Shown here piece by piece: positions 8,684 through 10,632 of a DNA stretch of 10,632 nt. How positions within the stretch are numbered: position 1 is the first letter of the stretch; each line of letters opens with the position of its first letter. A program made the position numbers and the translations under genes. Below the pieces are notes generated by a model. The model worked only from the letters and a program-made list of their open reading frames with translations. It was not told where the DNA came from and ran no database searches. The stretch comes from Jimgerdemannia flammicorona (taxonomy: Eukaryota; Mucoromycota; Endogonomycetes; Endogonales; Endogonaceae). Location: the NCBI GenBank assembly GCA_003990745.1, contig RBNI01007114.1:1-10632 (forward strand), read 5' to 3'.

Positions 8684-8709
8684 AAAAAAAAAAAAAAAAA
8701 AAAAAAAAA
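8684..8709 (+). repeat. 26-nt poly(A) tail of the LINE
   Basis: An uninterrupted run of 26 A ends the CpG-free, G-rich element. CpG reappears soon after, from 8789 on. This is the hallmark of retrotransposition through a polyadenylated RNA and fixes both orientation and 3' boundary. Confidence 0.9.
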
Positions 8710-9490
8710 CATAATAACTAATCATATTTAACAGGTGATTCAACTCACATTACAATATTTCATGAGAATGGTATAACCATAAACTCCCGCATATAATCTC
8801 CTGTTGCGCTATGAACTCTTTCACCGTCATTACGACGATCCGCCTACTGAACCAACCCTTTTCCGGGCAATGTCATCAAGCTGTTTGATGAACTTGAAAT
8901 CCGGAGGAGTGTTTGAGTCTTGGGAATTAAATTTGGATGTCACCGCCGAGAAATCATGGATAACTCAATGAATCGTTAACATGGCAGGATCGAGGTAGTT
9001 CGAAAAAAAGACCATGTTTGTCAAATCGGACAGTACGACGGGCGTCAATAAGAGCGAGGTTGTTGGTGTGTTTCGGCGAGGCCGATCCCACCAATCTCGT
9101 CAAGCATCTCTTCATCAAGCAAACAAAATCTATTCCATTCTCATGCATGTATCATAAAACAATCCTTGCAATTAAAATACCACAACTCCTGCTCCCTGAG
9201 CCCTCGATGCTCACGTGACGCACGAGATCCACCTATCCGAACTCGTTTCGGCTTGCCGTTTATTTTATCTGAGCAAGCTTGACCTTCAACCATTTTGTTC
9301 TGGAAAGAGGGGTGCGGAAATGTTTTTGTTCTGCAACTGGACCGGATCCGAATTTACAGCGTCCACCCGACTTTACAAGGAAAACACAATTTTGCATCAT
9401 AACGTAATTTTTTTCGATAGCCCCATTTGAGCCGCCTTGCCAAGAACCTTGAATATGCAATTTACGGGTCACAGTGTTTGGAACATGTAT
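8710..9490. other. Right flank of the LINE: CpG-bearing, short open stretches only
   Basis: CpG and balanced composition return here. Several short frames are open: + 8898-8967 (from MNLKSGG), + 9014-9157 (47 codons from ATG), + 9200-9430 (no early ATG), - 8830-8964 and - 8954-9148. Opposite-strand frames overlap, and none shows a known domain. The sequence could be remains of one or more host genes with lost exons. CTAATCATATTTAACAG at 8718-8734 resembles the 3' end of a fungal intron (branch site then AG). Confidence 0.35.
8830..8964 (-). pseudogene. Possible C-terminal gene fragment, unknown product
   Basis: Read on the - strand, 44 codons are open from 8964 down to a TAA at 8832-8830. 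The peptide is balanced and hydrophilic, with NTPPDFKFIKQLDD and ending ARKRVGSVGGSS. A stop (8967-8965) bounds it upstream, so it would need an exon joined at its 5' side. The + strand is also partly open over the same bases, so strand is not certain. No family is recognised. It may be a terminal exon of a decayed host gene or chance. Confidence 0.2.
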
Positions 9491-9495
9491 TTAGG

Positions 9496-9502
9496 TATAT
9501 AA
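9496..9502 (+). promoter_or_regulatory. TATA-like box
   Basis: TATATAA in GGTATATAAGGG lies 71 bases upstream of the ATG at 9567, a usual spacing for a fungal promoter. Other ATGs lie between (for example 9513) but open only a few codons. Its role depends on whether the 9567 frame was ever a gene. Confidence 0.35.
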
Positions 9503-9566
9503 GGGTGGCAACATGATCAATCAAGTAATAATCATAGCCATACCATATATTGCATTAAGGTTGGCC

Positions 9567-9782
9567 ATGTCGTCATTACGGTTATTACTAATACGCTGCG
9601 GTTCAGGTCTGGGACGTGATGCATGAAGCAAACTGGTGATGCCCATGCATGGAGGCACGGAGTGCCGTCTTGTTAAGGAGGACCTCGAGGACCTGAAGGC
9701 CGTGTATGACGGACCGAGGAAGCTAAAGGCCATTGAGGAAACGTGTTATCGAGGGCTGAGGCGGGAGGAATTTGACAGATGA
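9567..9782 (+). pseudogene. Gene-like fragment with one internal stop, unknown product
   Basis: From ATG 9567 (context GCCATGTCG) frame 0 runs to a TGA at 9624-9626 and then on, with a second ATG at 9639, to TGA 9780-9782. The part after 9639 (47 codons) has strong coding character: charged, well-spaced hydrophobics, CpG-rich codons, with CRLVKEDLEDLKAV, GPRKLKAIEE and CYRGLRREEFDR. It looks like a soluble helical protein. The internal TGA could be a decayed CGA. Alternatively, CTAATACGCTGCGGTTCAG (9589-9607) is a good fungal intron end, so the true exon may begin at 9608. After 9782 an open frame continues one frame over (9796-9871, FVVGLIAMLYATRTPVDG), followed by a candidate intron, which suggests a frameshifted or multi-exon gene. 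No family is recognised. Confidence 0.35.
9630..9675. repeat. Copy A of a diverged short repeat
   Basis: AAACTGGTGAT (9630-9640), then ATGGAGGCACGGAG (9649-9662) and TGCCGTCTTGTTA (9663-9675), match copy B near 10288-10325 in the same order: 11 of 11, 13 of 14 and about 10 of 13. Copy A carries 8 extra bases (9641-9648) if the blocks are aligned this way. Confidence 0.5.
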
Positions 9783-9872
9783 GATTGGTTCAGCTTTCGT
9801 CGTCGGCTTGATTGCAATGCTCTACGCCACGCGGACACCAGTGGACGGTGCAACATCCACGCTACTGGTTTG

Positions 9873-9919
9873 GTATGATTGTATATGCCTACATAATGAC
9901 TGTATTGGTCCCCATCAAG
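9873..9919 (+). other. Candidate 47-nt fungal intron
   Basis: GTATGA at the left edge, an AATGACT branch-like site (9896-9902) and CAAG at the right edge give the size and signals of a typical fungal intron. Removing it joins the frame 9796-9872 to a further open stretch ending at TGA 10022-10024. This is inference from signals alone. Confidence 0.2.
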
Positions 9920-10180
9920 TCGATCTTACCAATTTTTCATTGAAGGTTACCGAAGTTACAGATATAATTTTCTTTCGTTACCATATATATTCGTAAGTAT
10001 TCTTAGAGTTGGAATTACAAAATGACTAATGAAAAAAGATTACTCATAAAGTTTTTAGATAGTTGTAAATCAAATAGTATAAATATATGTACATGTGGCT
10101 TCTGATGCCGTGATCATTTGTTTGTATATATGTATTACTAATTTAAATCTCCAGGCCGGAATTACCCATCTCCCAGCAAT

Positions 10181-10198
10181 AAAAAAAAAAAAAAAAAA
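10181..10198. repeat. A18 homopolymer run
   Basis: Eighteen A follow CAAT, giving an AATAAA overlapping the run. Unlike the LINE tail, the DNA before it shows no CpG depletion and no recognisable element. It may be the tail of a short retrocopy or just a homopolymer. Confidence 0.5.
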
Positions 10199-10444
10199 CA
10201 TCACATTCTTATTCGGAGTCTGGAAATTACCTGATCCAACGCCTTGTGAGTGATTGCCCATCGATGTATATACCTCATTCGACAAGTAAACTGGTGATAT
10301 GGATGCACGGAGATGCGGGCTGTTACGTGCCAAAATCTCTGATCTAGGATTGGCTCAGATATTGTGGCTGGGCTGAGTTAAAATACGTAGGTGCATGGAT
10401 CGGTTCGGAAGAATTTTCGGTGCATTGGGTTTGCAATAGTAGAT
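10199..10444 (+). pseudogene. Possible coding remnant after the A-run
   Basis: Frame 1 is open from the A-run to TAG 10345-10347, with SESGNYLIQRLVSDC and SKLVIWMHGDAGCYV, and then on to TAA 10444-10446 through YCGWAELKYVGAW. Only one stop interrupts about 80 codons. The middle contains the stretch similar to copy A. The MHGD/MHGG stretch recalls the HGG oxyanion loop of alpha/beta hydrolases, but nothing else of that fold is visible. No function is assigned. Confidence 0.22.
10288..10325. repeat. Copy B of a diverged short repeat
   Basis: AAACTGGTGAT (10288-10298), ATGGATGCACGGAG (10299-10312) and ATGCGGGCTGTTA (10313-10325) are colinear with copy A about 650 bp upstream. A gap-free alignment from AGC/AGT also reads as related peptides in both copies: SKLVMPMHGG in A and SKLVIWMHGD in B. 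Confidence 0.5.
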
Positions 10445-10446
10445 AA

Positions 10447-10632
10447 TACATATAGTTAGATGGACGGAGGATACTATTGAACTAAGCTATGGCGGGTGAA
10501 GCTGCCGGTTTGCTAGCTGTATGTGGGTTGGTGACGATCATAAGGCAACCATGCAAGTTGACTATGAAGAATTTCTCTGTTGCCTTGGCTCTGCTCAAAA
10601 AAGTATGACCAGAAAAATAAATAAAAATAACC
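10447..10632. other. No feature recognised
   Basis: The sequence is of mixed composition with scattered stops in all frames and an A-rich end from about 10610. I see no motif, repeat or RNA structure that I can support. Confidence 0.5.

Larger units (their letters stand above)
3000..8709 (+). mobile_element. Dead, near full-length non-LTR retrotransposon (LINE), Tad1-like
   Basis: The order is ORF1 remnant, endonuclease, reverse transcriptase, zf-RVT-like C-terminus, AATAAA and poly(A), which is the standard layout of an endonuclease-bearing LINE. No long terminal repeats are seen. About 5.7 kb is a plausible full length. The RT block LDQEKAYD and the PQGDPLSP and YYLGI motifs point to the Tad1-like group common in basidiomycetes, although the clade is an inference. 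The 3' end is firm. The 5' end is not: CpG is absent from about 2780, but sequence resembling the 3' flank sits at 2935-2998, so I place the start near 3000. Only five CpGs were counted in the element. The + strand is G-rich and C-poor throughout. Dozens of stops and at least three frameshifts make it non-autonomous. Confidence 0.93.

Noticed and set aside
10299..10377. Short frame with AKISDLGLAQ, resembling the DFG segment of protein kinases
   Set aside because: Only about nine residues match. No catalytic HRD loop precedes it in frame and a stop follows soon after with no APE motif.

Overview
The window looks like repeat-rich, gene-poor DNA from a eukaryote, most likely a basidiomycete-type fungus. 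That guess rests on two things: the reverse-transcriptase block LDQEKAYD inside a Tad1-like LINE, and the near-total loss of CpG inside the repeats while neighbouring DNA keeps its CpGs. There is no bacterial gene structure, no rRNA, no tRNA I can support, and no CRISPR array. I see no intact gene of recognisable function.

Layout: (1) positions 1-391 hold short repeats: a 16-bp direct repeat, a roughly 185-bp imperfect palindrome centred on base 165, and a palindromic satellite of 11-bp units. (2) About 400-1288 is an old repeat, rich in C and poor in CpG on the + strand, with a decayed proline/threonine-rich reading frame at 777-1073. (3) 1301-1378 carries a cluster of CGTCAC-type motifs. 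(4) 1379-2999 shows no gene I can name. (5) About 3000-8709 is a nearly full-length but dead non-LTR retrotransposon on the + strand. It has an ORF1 remnant, then ORF2 with apurinic-type endonuclease, reverse transcriptase and a C-terminal zf-RVT-like region, then AATAAA and a 26-nt poly(A) tail. (6) 8710-10632 is CpG-bearing flank. It holds short gene-like fragments, a TATA-like box, and two diverged copies of a short (about 40-50 bp) sequence.

The LINE explains more than half of the window. Its ORF2 can be followed through three frames, consistent with two single-base deletions. It carries dozens of stops, mostly TAG and TGA, and has key catalytic residues replaced (endonuclease Glu to Asp, with the preceding Gln now a stop; FADD to FADY in the RT). 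By eye I count only five CpGs in about 5.7 kb, which fits long cytosine methylation and deamination. Nothing here looks like a new functional system. The most informative signals are the decay pattern of the LINE, its sharp CpG boundary, the candidate duplicated target flanks, the long 5' palindrome, and the gene-like debris at the right end.
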